A stretch of DNA of 64,000 nucleotides from an uncultured Pontibacter sp. Its GTDB lineage: Bacteria; Bacteroidota; Bacteroidia; Cytophagales; Hymenobacteraceae. The stretch covers positions 103,531 through 167,530 of the forward strand of contig NZ_CANMNI010000004.1 in the NCBI RefSeq assembly GCF_947499215.1, read 5' to 3'. The position numbers and the translations under genes are program-made. Position 1 is the stretch's first letter. Each line of letters starts with the position of its first letter. The notes beneath the pieces are model-generated. The model ran no database searches. It was not told the origin of the DNA and worked only from the letters and a program-made list of their open reading frames with translations. Positions 45,422-54,094 of the stretch are shown in pieces.

Positions 45422-47101
45422 CTAAAACTCATGCAGGCGCTGCGCAATATTCCAGCGGAGTGCCACAGAGGTGAAGACCGTGTTCTTGTCAAAAGTATTT
45501 ACCTCAGAATCGGTGCGACGGATAATGCCTTTCAGGTCCACAAAGAGATTATGTTTGAACTGGTAGGTAGCCGTCAGGTCCAAGTGAAGCTGGTTGGTAG
45601 TGATACCCTGTGCAATCTCATGGCCGTAGTTGTACGGTCTTAAGTTATAGTCCAAGTTCACGTTATTACCCCAGTTGATGGTGTCGCCTTCTGCGGTGAT
45701 TTCATCTTGGCCGAACCTAGTAGCAATTGCTTTAGCTACTAGGTTGAGGCGTGGCAACGGCTGGTAGCGGACTATGCCTACAAACTCATATAGGTTGGCT
45801 CCCATCGGGTGTGCGAGCGGCTGACGATTGTGCTGGTAGTTGGAACTACCATCGCGGTGCTGGTACATGTATGGCCGGATAATATTCACCTCGCCTTGTA
45901 AGTCTAGGTTCGGAAGACCGAATACATCCACGTATTTAGCACCTATCTGGCCAGCCTGCTTGTTTGCCCACCAGCCATCACGGGCCTTCACCTCGTTTAG
46001 CACAAACTCGTCGAGCACCAGCTGGCCGTACAGCTGGGCCGTATTGAACAGGTTCCAGCGGAAATCAAGTCCGAGCATCGCGTTGTCTTGGCTGCCTAAG
46101 TTGTGTTCTACGCTGCGGTAGAAAATGATGGGGTTGAGGTATTGCAGCTCAAACCTGCCTTTTTCGCGGCCAAAAATAATTTGTTCAAACAAACCGATGT
46201 TGAAATTGTCGGTTACGTTCAAGCCCAAGCGGTGCAGGGCCATGTACTTTTTAGGCAATAGCCGGTCGCCGCCGCCACGTCGGCGGTAGTCGGCAGTCAG
46301 CTCTTGGAACAAATTCATGTAGTGCAGGCGCCATACACGAGTGTTCAGTTTCAGGAAGAAAGCTGGCGGGGCGTAGTCTGAGTACACCAAAGAGCGGTAG
46401 CCATCTCCAATGAAGTGACGGTCATGCCCCAATTGTATCTCCACATGTTTTGACAGGGCGTAGTTCATGTAACCACGGGCAGTCAGGAAGTCGTAACCGT
46501 CTGTTTTAAACCTTTTCCAGAGGCCCTCATGCGGCACCACGCCATCGCGTTGAATCTGGTCTACTACATAATCCGCAAAGCGGGCTTGGTTTTCCCCGAC
46601 GAAGGTGTAGAAGCCGAAGCGATCATCTATGCTGCCCTCAACCTGTACACCCCGTGTGTTCACGTAGCGGTAACTGTCGCTTTGATTGTCGTGCCCCAGC
46701 TCCAAATGCAGCACCGGATTTACACGTACCGTAAAATCCTCCGATTCATAATGGAATAAGTCGGTCTTGTTACGGTACAGGGCATTGAAAATCGGGCGCT
46801 CACTGATGTTTTCGCTTTCCTGTGTAGTATAGTTCCAGTTGTCGTTGAGCAGGTAGTTGATATTGAACATATCCGCATTAGAGCGTGGCTCTCCGCTGGC
46901 GGCTTCGGCTAGGGCGGCTACATCGCGACGGCCGATCGGGCGAACCGCTGTGTGCAGTTGCGGGACCTTAGTGCCCAGTTTAATTTGGTAGCGGTCGATC
47001 AGGTGATAGGTGTCGCGGTCGAAAGGTACGTACACGTCCTGCGCCTGCAGCGAAGGTATAGCCAGCAGGCAGAGCGCCATAGCGGCGAGTATATTTCTCA
47101 T
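45422..47101 (-). CDS. Capsule assembly Wzi-family outer-membrane protein
   Basis: A 559-residue protein with a signal peptide ('MRNILAAMALCLLAIPSLQA'). The body has long barrel strands and the family-typical 'VEIQLGHDRHFIGDGYRSLVYSDYA' split around 'GDGYRSL', plus 'LNPIIFYRSVEHNLGSQDN'. Wzi proteins are 18-stranded barrels that hold capsular polysaccharide at the surface. The Bacteroidota relatives include the gliding protein RemB. It ends in Phe as expected. Monocistronic. Confidence 0.82.
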   Translation of the reverse strand: MRNILAAMALCLLAIPSLQAQDVYVPFDRDTYHLIDRYQIKLGTKVPQLHTAVRPIGRRDVAALAEAASGEPRSNADMFNINYLLNDNWNYTTQESENISERPIFNALYRNKTDLFHYESEDFTVRVNPVLHLELGHDNQSDSYRYVNTRGVQVEGSIDDRFGFYTFVGENQARFADYVVDQIQRDGVVPHEGLWKRFKTDGYDFLTARGYMNYALSKHVEIQLGHDRHFIGDGYRSLVYSDYAPPAFFLKLNTRVWRLHYMNLFQELTADYRRRGGGDRLLPKKYMALHRLGLNVTDNFNIGLFEQIIFGREKGRFELQYLNPIIFYRSVEHNLGSQDNAMLGLDFRWNLFNTAQLYGQLVLDEFVLNEVKARDGWWANKQAGQIGAKYVDVFGLPNLDLQGEVNIIRPYMYQHRDGSSNYQHNRQPLAHPMGANLYEFVGIVRYQPLPRLNLVAKAIATRFGQDEITAEGDTINWGNNVNLDYNLRPYNYGHEIAQGITTNQLHLDLTATYQFKHNLFVDLKGIIRRTDSEVNTFDKNTVFTSVALRWNIAQRLHEF

Positions 47102-47288
47102 AGTACTTATTTAAGAGGCTACAATATTAAGAAAAACACATGATATTGTAGGAATATAACCTCAAGGATTAGGTATAGCCCTTGCCTTGTACAGGTATAG
47201 CTAAGCTTGGGTTTAACGATTTTAGCGGACGAAGATTGCCGAAAGCCCGAAAGGCCGTATCTTTAGCACATCCTAAACCGCCTGAACT

Positions 47289-47945
47289 ATGCAAAACGAT
47301 AGCCTGCACATACTCACGGAGCGACCTTCGCTAGCCAACCACTTTGTAGCCGAACTGCGCGACGTTTCCGTGCAACACGACAGCCTGCGCTTCCGCCGCA
47401 ATTTGGAAAGGTTGGGTGAGTTGCTGGCTTACGAAATCTCCAAAACGCTTCCTTACGAGACCCGCGACATCGTAACGCCGCTGGCCACAACACAAACCCA
47501 ATTGTTGACGGCACAGCCGGTTTTGGCCACTATTCTACGTGCCGGACTGCCGATGTACAACGGTATGCTCAACTATTTCGACAAGGCCTACAGTACCTTT
47601 GTGGGCGCCTACCGCGTGGAAGAGCAGAACACCGAGCTCCAAATCAATATGGAGTACTTGGCCTCCACTGACCTGCACGACAAAATCCTGATCTTGGCTG
47701 ACCCGATGCTGGCCACGGGCCGCTCGCTAGTGAAGTCTTACAAAGGCATGCTGCGCCACGGGAAACCAATACAAGTGCACATTGCGGCGGCCATTGCATC
47801 CCCTGAAGGTGTGGCCTATGTGCAGCGGGAAATCCCGGAAGCGCACATCTGGCTTGGTGCCATGGACGAGCGCCTCAACGAAAACTTCTACATCGTGCCC
47901 GGTTTGGGTGATGCGGGCGATTTAGCCTTTGGCCCAAAGGTATAG
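47289..47945 (+). CDS. upp: Uracil phosphoribosyltransferase
   Basis: A 218-residue pyrimidine-salvage enzyme that makes UMP from uracil and PRPP. 'ATILRAGLPMYNGMLNYFD' is the flexible region and 'ILILADPMLATGRSLVKSY' the PRPP-binding loop (the usual TGGS is TGRS here). The C-terminal 'IHVAAAIASPEGVAYV' and 'GDAGDLAFGPKV' bind uracil. The stop codon is part of a copy of AGGTATAG (47938-47945). The GNAT gene follows after 14 nt. Confidence 0.94.
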   Translation: MQNDSLHILTERPSLANHFVAELRDVSVQHDSLRFRRNLERLGELLAYEISKTLPYETRDIVTPLATTQTQLLTAQPVLATILRAGLPMYNGMLNYFDKAYSTFVGAYRVEEQNTELQINMEYLASTDLHDKILILADPMLATGRSLVKSYKGMLRHGKPIQVHIAAAIASPEGVAYVQREIPEAHIWLGAMDERLNENFYIVPGLGDAGDLAFGPKV

Positions 47946-47959
47946 CTTGCCTTTTGAGT

Positions 47960-48409
47960 ATGATCAGGCCATACGCTTTATCCGACAAACAGGACCTTAT
48001 CAATATCCTGCGACTGAACACACCAGCTTACTTTGCACCGGAAGAGGAGGAGGAGTTTGTTGATTACATAGATAATAAGCGTGAAGATTATTTCGTGATA
48101 GAAGAGGCTGGCCGAATCGTTGGTGCTGGCGGACTCAATTATTTCGACAATAACACATGGGCTCGCATCTCTTGGGACCTCGTGCATCCCGATTTTCAGG
48201 GGCAGGGGATAGGCAAGGAGCTGACCCTTTTTCGGATCGGCGAAATCAAGAATAAGGGTACAATACGATTAATACAAGTGCGGACAAGTCAGGTAGTATA
48301 CCTATTTTACCAAAGACTCGGTTTTGAGCTGGAGAAAACAGAGAAAGATTACTGGGCGCCGGGTTTTGACTTGTACCAGCTGAAAATGGAGATGAACAAA
48401 GCGGAGTGA
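47960..48409 (+). CDS. GNAT-family N-acetyltransferase
   Basis: About 149 residues from the ATG at 47960; a TTG two codons upstream is less likely. It starts 'MIRPYALSDKQDLINIL'. The acetyl-CoA loop is 'HPDFQGQGIGKELTLFRI' (Q/R-x-x-G-x-G/A pattern), followed by 'VYLFYQRLGFELEKTEKDY'. Single domain. The substrate is unknown. Its stop overlaps the GTG start of the next gene (GTGA), so they are translationally coupled. Confidence 0.88.
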   Translation: MIRPYALSDKQDLINILRLNTPAYFAPEEEEEFVDYIDNKREDYFVIEEAGRIVGAGGLNYFDNNTWARISWDLVHPDFQGQGIGKELTLFRIGEIKNKGTIRLIQVRTSQVVYLFYQRLGFELEKTEKDYWAPGFDLYQLKMEMNKAE

Positions 48410-48858
48410 TAGAAGAGCTTCTCAAATATGTGTCGGTATACCTGATCAGCACGGTGAAATTCATTGGTGGTCCGCTGGCAGGTATGTCGCTAGGGCTGTC
48501 CTACCTCGAAACCGTGTTCCTAACGATTGCCGGCATGATGACAAGCGTTTTCGTGTTTTCTATTCTGGGGCGCGCTGCCTCCAGATGGTACTCCCAATAC
48601 CGGCACAAGCGCAAAAAGCCGGTGTTTAGTCGCAAGAGCCGCCGCATAATCCGGATTTGGCGCAACTTTGGCGTTGTCGGTGTCGCTTTCTTCACTCCAC
48701 TTTTTCTCACCCCCGTTTTTGGAACCATTGTGGCCGCCGTGTTTGGCGTGCCTCGCAAACAGATTTTTGTACACATGCTGTGGAGTGCCATCATGTGGAG
48801 TTTCATCCTGACGTTTATGGTATACCGTTTTCAGGAAGCGGCACTGGAGTACTTGTAA
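48406..48858 (+). CDS. Small polytopic membrane protein
   Basis: A 150-residue protein with a GTG start overlapping the GNAT stop by 4 nt. It shows about three to four hydrophobic helices with a basic cytoplasmic loop ('YRHKRKKPVFSRKSRRIIR'). 'NFGVVGVAFFTPLFLTPVFG' recalls small multidrug-export or VTT-type membrane proteins, but the match is loose. Transport is possible and unproved. Confidence 0.7.
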   Translation: MIEELLKYVSVYLISTVKFIGGPLAGMSLGLSYLETVFLTIAGMMTSVFVFSILGRAASRWYSQYRHKRKKPVFSRKSRRIIRIWRNFGVVGVAFFTPLFLTPVFGTIVAAVFGVPRKQIFVHMLWSAIMWSFILTFMVYRFQEAALEYL

Positions 48859-48861
48859 AGC

Positions 48862-48894
48862 AAAACACCCTGCCAAACCTGACAGGGTGTTTCC
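48862..48894. terminator. Bidirectional terminator
   Basis: A ten-bp stem (48863-48872 with 48883-48892) between convergent genes, with A and T flanks. Confidence 0.8.
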
Positions 48895-48897
48895 ATA

Positions 48898-50238
48898 TTA
48901 TCGCTTCTTCTTTTTTGTCTTTTGCCAGAACGATGCTTTCGGGTCGCGCTTGCTCTCTGGACGCTTTTTAGGTATAGCTTTCTTTTCATGAAAGGCGCCT
49001 TTAAAGTCCGGGTTTTCGCTGCGCTTCTGGTGGTCGATGTCGCGGGCAATGGCCTGTTGCTCCTCAAAAGTGATATCGTGAATCTTTACTTCTGGAGGCA
49101 TCTCCAGTTCCGGAATCTGTATGCGGATGAGTTTCTCGATCTTGCGGATGTGGTACATCTCCGCAGGGTTGGCAAAGGTGATGGCCGCCCCAACTTGCTC
49201 CGCACGGCCTGTACGGCCAATACGGTGGACGTAGTCTTCATACACAAACGGCACATCGAAGTTAATCACATGGCTCACCATCGTCACGTCGATGCCTCTG
49301 GAGGCTACGTCGGTGGCTACCAGAAAGCGAACTTCGCCTCCCTTAAAAGCCTCCATGGAATTGATGCGTGTGTTCTGCCCTTTGTTGCCGTGGATGGCAC
49401 GCACCTCGCCGTACTCGCGCCGCTCTAAGAATTTGGCTACGTTCTCGGCGTTTTTCTTGCTGCGGGTAAAGATGATCACGCGGTTGAATGTCTCTTTATC
49501 GCGAATAATATGCTCCAGCATCGCGATCTTGGTGCGCAGGTTCGGCACTTGGTATAGCACTTGGCTCACCGTCTCAACCGGCGTAGCCTGCGGTGTGATT
49601 TCGATGCGGGTCGGGAACTCCAAGAACTCCTCGGACAGCTCGACCACTTTCGGGTGCATGGTGGCTGAGAAGAGCAGGTTCTGGCGCTTGCGCGGCAATA
49701 CCTCCAACAGCTGACGGATCTGCGGCATGAAGCCCATGTCCATCATCTTGTCAGCCTCGTCTAGCACCAACGTTTTGGTTTCCTTTAGTATAAGCTCGCC
49801 TTTCAGGTATAGCTCCATGAGGCGCTTCGGTGTGGCAACCAGTATGTCGATGCCTTTGTTGATGATCTCGATCTGGGTTTTCGGTCCCAGTCCGCCATAG
49901 ATAACGGTATGGCGCAGGTCGGTATACTTGGCCAGTAGCGTGATGTTCTCTTCGATCTGCATGGCCAGTTCGCGGGTAGGGGCAAGTATGATGGCGCGCG
50001 GGTTGATGCCCTGCGCATACTTCACCTTCATCAGGATAGGCAGCAGAAAAGCAGCGGTCTTGCCAGTGCCGGTCTGGGCGATGCCCATCACGTCGTGGCC
50101 ACCTATTATAATAGGTATAGCTTTGAGCTGGATCGGCGTCGGCTTTTCGTAGCCAGCCTCCTCAATGGCGTTAAGCAGCTGTCGGTTCAGCTTAAAATCC
50201 TCGAATGTGCTTATTTCTTTCTCCGCTTCTTCTGCCAT
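48898..50238 (-). CDS. DEAD-box RNA helicase, RhlE-like
   Basis: A 446-residue helicase. I chose the ATG at 50238 ('MAEEAEKEISTFEDFKLN'), since the Q-motif 'TFEDF...YEKPTPIQ' follows directly; the upstream 33 codons are not helicase-like. Motifs: 'AQTGTGKTAAFLLP' (I), 'VLDEADKMMDMGF' (II, DEAD), 'LFSATMHPKV' (III, SAT) and 'YVHRIGRTGRAEQVG' (VI). The Lys-rich tail ('WQKTKKKKR'-type) is typical for RNA binding. A -7 box lies 25 nt upstream. Confidence 0.94.
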   Translation of the reverse strand: MAEEAEKEISTFEDFKLNRQLLNAIEEAGYEKPTPIQLKAIPIIIGGHDVMGIAQTGTGKTAAFLLPILMKVKYAQGINPRAIILAPTRELAMQIEENITLLAKYTDLRHTVIYGGLGPKTQIEIINKGIDILVATPKRLMELYLKGELILKETKTLVLDEADKMMDMGFMPQIRQLLEVLPRKRQNLLFSATMHPKVVELSEEFLEFPTRIEITPQATPVETVSQVLYQVPNLRTKIAMLEHIIRDKETFNRVIIFTRSKKNAENVAKFLERREYGEVRAIHGNKGQNTRINSMEAFKGGEVRFLVATDVASRGIDVTMVSHVINFDVPFVYEDYVHRIGRTGRAEQVGAAITFANPAEMYHIRKIEKLIRIQIPELEMPPEVKIHDITFEEQQAIARDIDHQKRSENPDFKGAFHEKKAIPKKRPESKRDPKASFWQKTKKKKR

Positions 50239-50262
50239 GGTGTTTCTAATCGTGTTGATATG

Positions 50263-50270
50263 CAAAGGTA
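50263..50270 (-). promoter_or_regulatory. -7 box for the DEAD-box helicase gene
   Basis: On the minus strand TACCTTTG (50270-50263) is a perfect TAnnTTTG, 25 nt before the chosen start. The -33 is not recognisable. Confidence 0.5.
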
Positions 50271-50277
50271 CGTGAAA

Positions 50278-50328
50278 TTTGTGGGAGGGGGATAAATAGT
50301 GTATTTTGTATGCAGGACAATCCTGCAT
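50278..50328 (+). promoter_or_regulatory. Promoter with overlapping palindrome before the AT-rich gene
   Basis: TTTG (50278-50281), a 20-nt spacer and TATTTTG (50302-50308) resemble a promoter, one base short of TAnnTTTG. Immediately after it lies a perfect inverted repeat ATGCAGGA-CAA-TCCTGCAT (50310-50328), where transcription would begin. This is the layout of an operator or a leader hairpin. Confidence 0.5.
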
Positions 50329-50347
50329 TGTTATCAAAGAAAGCTAT

Positions 50348-51328
50348 ATGATTATTGTTAAAGAAATTCGCCCCGCTAAAACGGGTTCTGACTGGGATGT
50401 AATTATATTTTCTAATAAGGAGGATAAATATGTTAAGTCAGCAACTGAAGCTTGGGGGTATATCTATGAGCCTAAAACGGCAGTCTTTCCAGCTAAGAAG
50501 TCTGTTCATAAATTTGAAATTGGTAATGTTTTTGATGAGAAAGAGATAATTACAAAGTCAAGTGAGTATCCATTTTGGGAGGGGCAAAGGTATATAGGTA
50601 GAGGGGTTTATTATAAAAATTTTATTGAAGACATAATAAAGCCAAGAGAGCTAGCTGTTGAGTTAATTAAAGGTTTTAATGATATACTTGGATTACATAA
50701 TATCAAGTATCTGTATTTCAAATCTAAAGTTACTATAAGTGGCTTTTTACCTAAGGTAGAGCCATTGATTCAACCTTTAGAAATTCTGCAGCTTGACTAC
50801 AAAGTAATTGTTCCTGATTATATTTTGCCAGATCAATGCGAGGGTAAACAAAAGCGTACTACTTATGTAGAAAATGTATGCTTGATTTTGGGATATAAAG
50901 TGAAACCGTCCCTGATGCATTTATTAACTTATTTAGGCGATAAGGTATTTGAGAATAATAGCCTTCAAGTGATAATAAGTTATGCTACATATGATTATAG
51001 TGATTATGGTCGTGTAAGTGCAGGGCAATCTGATAATTGCTACTTTGGTATAAACCTGTACTCGTCTGGTGATTACACAAATTTATCTGCTCCTATAAGC
51101 GCGAAAGAGTTTTTAGATTTAGATTTCACGAAACTCACTTCTGCTCAAATCTTAGAACTATTTCCTAACATCTATCCTTGCGATAGTGGGTATATAGAAT
51201 ATTTTCCTGAGGACAATTATAGGGATTATTCTAGCATTAACAGAGAGAACTATGAAGCAAATAGAGATGCATTTGATGCATTAACAGACGGTCAATATGG
51301 TGACTATGATAGTTCTAATGATTACTAA
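50348..51328 (+). CDS. AT-rich gene of unknown function, probably acquired
   Basis: A 326-residue soluble protein from the ATG at 50348 ('MIIVKEIRPAKTGSDWDVII'); an upstream ATG at 50306 falls inside the promoter palindrome and is unlikely. No signal peptide or known motif is visible. The C-terminal 60 residues are very rich in Asp, Tyr, Asn and Ser ('YFPEDNYRDYSS', 'DGQYGDYDSSNDY'). G+C is about one third by eye, against about half next door, and codons are A/T-ending. It could be a lone cargo gene; no mobility gene accompanies it. Confidence 0.75.
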   Translation: MIIVKEIRPAKTGSDWDVIIFSNKEDKYVKSATEAWGYIYEPKTAVFPAKKSVHKFEIGNVFDEKEIITKSSEYPFWEGQRYIGRGVYYKNFIEDIIKPRELAVELIKGFNDILGLHNIKYLYFKSKVTISGFLPKVEPLIQPLEILQLDYKVIVPDYILPDQCEGKQKRTTYVENVCLILGYKVKPSLMHLLTYLGDKVFENNSLQVIISYATYDYSDYGRVSAGQSDNCYFGINLYSSGDYTNLSAPISAKEFLDLDFTKLTSAQILELFPNIYPCDSGYIEYFPEDNYRDYSSINRENYEANRDAFDALTDGQYGDYDSSNDY

Positions 51329-51397
51329 GGTATCAACCCTGCCATGCAACCATCTCACCCCCATTAGGGTCTTTCAGGTATAGACCTTTACCTTAAT

Positions 51398-52633
51398 ATG
51401 ATACTTCTGATGATTAAGAACATATTTCTGTCCGGTATAGCCCTTGTGGCCATGAGCTTACTAACGTCCTGCCAAAAAGAAATGGCTGATAACTCTCCCA
51501 ACACCCGCCCGCTAACGGCGCAGGAAGAAAAGACAGTGGCGAGCTCTAACGATTTTGCTTTCCGGTCTTTTGCACAATTGAGCGAAACAGAAGGGCCGAA
51601 GAACGTTTTTATTTCTCCCCTAAGCATCAGCATGTCGCTGGGTATGGCCTATAACGGGGCCGATGGCGAAACCAAAGAGGCCATGCGCCAAGCACTGGGC
51701 TTTACCCTGCCTTCCGATGAGGAGATCAATAAATCTTTTAAAGATCTGGACGTACTGTTGAAAGGTATAGACAGGAAAGTGGTGTTCACTTCGGCCAACT
51801 CTCTCTGGCATAGCAAGGAATATAAGTTGCAAGCACCCTTTATTAAAACGAACCAGACTTACTTCGACGCGACTGTGCAGGGACTCGATTTTTCATCGCC
51901 TGCAGCCAAAGACCAGATAAACAACTGGGTGAAGAGTAAAACCAATGGCAAGATCGAGAAGATCGTGGACGAGGTTCGTCGCGAGCACATTCTGTTCCTG
52001 ATCAACGCCATTTACTTTAAAGGCACTTGGACCTATCCTTTCGATAAGACGCTAACCAAACCGGAGCCCTTCTATCTGGAAAATGGCAACACTATCACAC
52101 CTGCCTTCATGACAATGAAAGACGGCGAGTACCTGCACTACCAAGATGACCAAGTGCAGCTAATCGACCTGCCGTACGGGAATGAACAGTACAGCATGAC
52201 AATTCTGGTGCCCGGCCGGGATCGTAGGGTGCAGGATGTGGCGCAGGAACTGAGCGCGAACCGATTAGCAACCTTGCTGGAAGACGCTAACAAAACAACT
52301 TATGAGCTACACATGCCGAAGTTCAAGCTTGAGTACAGCAAAGAACTTAACGACATGCTGAAGCAGTTGGGAATGGGAATTGCGTTCGGTAATCAGGCTG
52401 ACTTCAGTCGCATGGTAGAGGGACAGGCTAACCTAGCCATCTCCGAGGTGAAGCACAAGAGTTTTGTGGAAGTGAATGAAGAAGGTACTGAAGCGGCAGC
52501 GGCTACCTCCACAGGTATAATGGTGACATCTCTGCCTCCTTCTGTTCGCATCGATCGTCCCTTCGTTTTCATGATCCGCGAGAAATCCTCCAACGCCATT
52601 CTGTTCATCGGTAAGCTGATGCAGCCAGAATAG
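51398..52633 (+). CDS. Serpin-family protease inhibitor, lipoprotein
   Basis: A 411-residue serpin with an N-terminal lipobox ('MSLLTSCQKE', Cys about 25), so it is probably anchored in a membrane facing the periplasm or surface. The fold is complete: 'NVFISPLSISMSLGMAYNGA', 'INNWVKSKTNGKIEKIV', 'LINAIYFKGTW' and 'RPFVFMIREKSSNAILFIGK'. The hinge 'EEGTEAAAAT' has the small residues needed for loop insertion, so it should be inhibitory. Counting from the hinge puts P1-P1' at Thr-Ser. An alternative start is at 51410. Monocistronic. Confidence 0.92.
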   Translation: MILLMIKNIFLSGIALVAMSLLTSCQKEMADNSPNTRPLTAQEEKTVASSNDFAFRSFAQLSETEGPKNVFISPLSISMSLGMAYNGADGETKEAMRQALGFTLPSDEEINKSFKDLDVLLKGIDRKVVFTSANSLWHSKEYKLQAPFIKTNQTYFDATVQGLDFSSPAAKDQINNWVKSKTNGKIEKIVDEVRREHILFLINAIYFKGTWTYPFDKTLTKPEPFYLENGNTITPAFMTMKDGEYLHYQDDQVQLIDLPYGNEQYSMTILVPGRDRRVQDVAQELSANRLATLLEDANKTTYELHMPKFKLEYSKELNDMLKQLGMGIAFGNQADFSRMVEGQANLAISEVKHKSFVEVNEEGTEAAAATSTGIMVTSLPPSVRIDRPFVFMIREKSSNAILFIGKLMQPE

Positions 52634-52707
52634 CGGCAGGTATAGCTTTTGCCGTCAAAGCATAGCAATCAAGGCGCTTTTGTGCAGGAATCTACGCTAA
52701 TGTGTGT

Positions 52708-52715
52708 TAACTTTG
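52708..52715 (+). promoter_or_regulatory. -7 box for dihydroorotase gene
   Basis: TAACTTTG is a perfect TAnnTTTG, 21 nt before the chosen ATG. The nearest TTTG (52679-52682) gives a 25-nt spacer, longer than usual. Confidence 0.5.
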
Positions 52716-52736
52716 TTGAGCACATATCTTAGCAGC

Positions 52737-54071
52737 ATGAAATCTATCCTGATAAAGAACGCACAGCTTGTAAACGAAGGAAGCATAACCACCGCCGATG
52801 TGCTGGTAAAAGACGGCCGCATCGCACAGATCGGGCAAGGTATAGAAGCCGAAGCCGACCAGACGATCGATGCTACTGGCCTGCACCTGATACCCGGTGC
52901 CATCGATGATCAAGTACATTTCCGCGAGCCGGGGCTGACGCACAAGGCAAACATTGAGACAGAGGCGAGAGCAGCTGTTGCGGGTGGTACGACTTCGTTT
53001 ATGGAGATGCCCAATACGGTGCCAAACGCCACAACGCAGGAGTTGCTGGAAGATAAGTATAAGATCGCAGCTGAAACGTCGCTGGCGAACTACTCCTTTT
53101 ACATGGGTGCCACCAACGACAACCTTGCTGAGGTGTTGCTTACCAACCCGAATACGGTTTGTGGGATCAAGATTTTCATGGGCTCTTCCACGGGGAACAT
53201 GCTCGTGGACAATGAGCAAACGCTGGAGCAGATCTTCTCCAAAGCCAAGTTGCCTATTGCCGTGCATTGCGAAGATGAGCAGACCATCCGCGACAACATG
53301 GCCATCTATGAGGAGAAGTACGGCGAAGATATACCGGTGAAGTGCCACCCCGAGATTCGCAACGAAGCGGCTTGTTTCAAGTCGTCCTACTTAGCTGTGA
53401 AGCTGGCCGAGAAGCATAATACCCGCCTGCACATCCTGCACATCTCCACAGAAGAAGAACTGAAGCTGTTCCGCAACGACATTCCGTTGGCGCAGAAGCG
53501 CATCACCGCTGAGGTATGCGTGCACCACCTCTGGTTCGACAAAGAAGACTACGACAAGTTCGGCACCCAGATCAAGTGCAACCCAGCCGTGAAAGAGCAC
53601 CGCCACAAAGAAGGCTTGCTGCAAGGCTTGCTCGAAGATAAGCTCGATGTGATTGCCACCGACCACGCCCCGCACACTTGGGAAGAGAAGCAGGGCAAAT
53701 ACAAGCAGGCACCAAGTGGTGTGCCACTAGTGCAGCACTCGGTGCAGATGATGCTGGAGTTTGTGAAGCAGGGTAAACTGCCAATTGAAAAAATGGTGGA
53801 GAAAATGGCGCATGCGCCGGCCATCCTTTTCAATGTGCGTGATCGCGGCTACATCCGCGAAGGCTACTGGGCTGATCTTGTGCTGGTGGACCTTAACAAG
53901 CCCTACACTGTTACCAAAGAAAACACTTATTATAAGTGCAACTGGTCTCCGTTCGAAGGTCATACGTTCAGTAGCACCATTACCCATACCTTGGTATCCG
54001 GTCACCTTGCCTTTGCCAACGGTAAGTTTGACGAAAGCAAAAAAGGAGAGCGTCTGTTGTTTGACAGATAA
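52737..54071 (+). CDS. pyrC: Dihydroorotase, type I
   Basis: A 444-residue amidohydrolase for the third step of pyrimidine synthesis. I chose the ATG at 52737 ('MKSILIKNAQLVNEGSITT'); the upstream extension contains the -7 box. The first metal motif reads 'IDDQVHFREPGLTHK': the usual His-x-His is Gln-x-His. Other sites are intact: 'MEMPNTVPNA', 'AVHCEDEQT', 'LHILHISTEEE' and 'VIATDHAPHTWEEK'. It is type I (long, metal-dependent). Upp in the same window serves pyrimidine salvage. Confidence 0.93.
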   Translation: MKSILIKNAQLVNEGSITTADVLVKDGRIAQIGQGIEAEADQTIDATGLHLIPGAIDDQVHFREPGLTHKANIETEARAAVAGGTTSFMEMPNTVPNATTQELLEDKYKIAAETSLANYSFYMGATNDNLAEVLLTNPNTVCGIKIFMGSSTGNMLVDNEQTLEQIFSKAKLPIAVHCEDEQTIRDNMAIYEEKYGEDIPVKCHPEIRNEAACFKSSYLAVKLAEKHNTRLHILHISTEEELKLFRNDIPLAQKRITAEVCVHHLWFDKEDYDKFGTQIKCNPAVKEHRHKEGLLQGLLEDKLDVIATDHAPHTWEEKQGKYKQAPSGVPLVQHSVQMMLEFVKQGKLPIEKMVEKMAHAPAILFNVRDRGYIREGYWADLVLVDLNKPYTVTKENTYYKCNWSPFEGHTFSSTITHTLVSGHLAFANGKFDESKKGERLLFDR

Positions 54072-54094
54072 GTGCTAAGTTTGATCGGGTAGGT

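Noticed and set aside
50306..50347. Upstream ATG for the AT-rich gene
   Set aside because: It falls inside the promoter palindrome and the extra 14 codons have no coding character. The ATG at 50348 is preferred.
52707..53348. 213-residue minus-strand frame opposite pyrC
   Set aside because: It is a shadow of a well-supported dihydroorotase gene.
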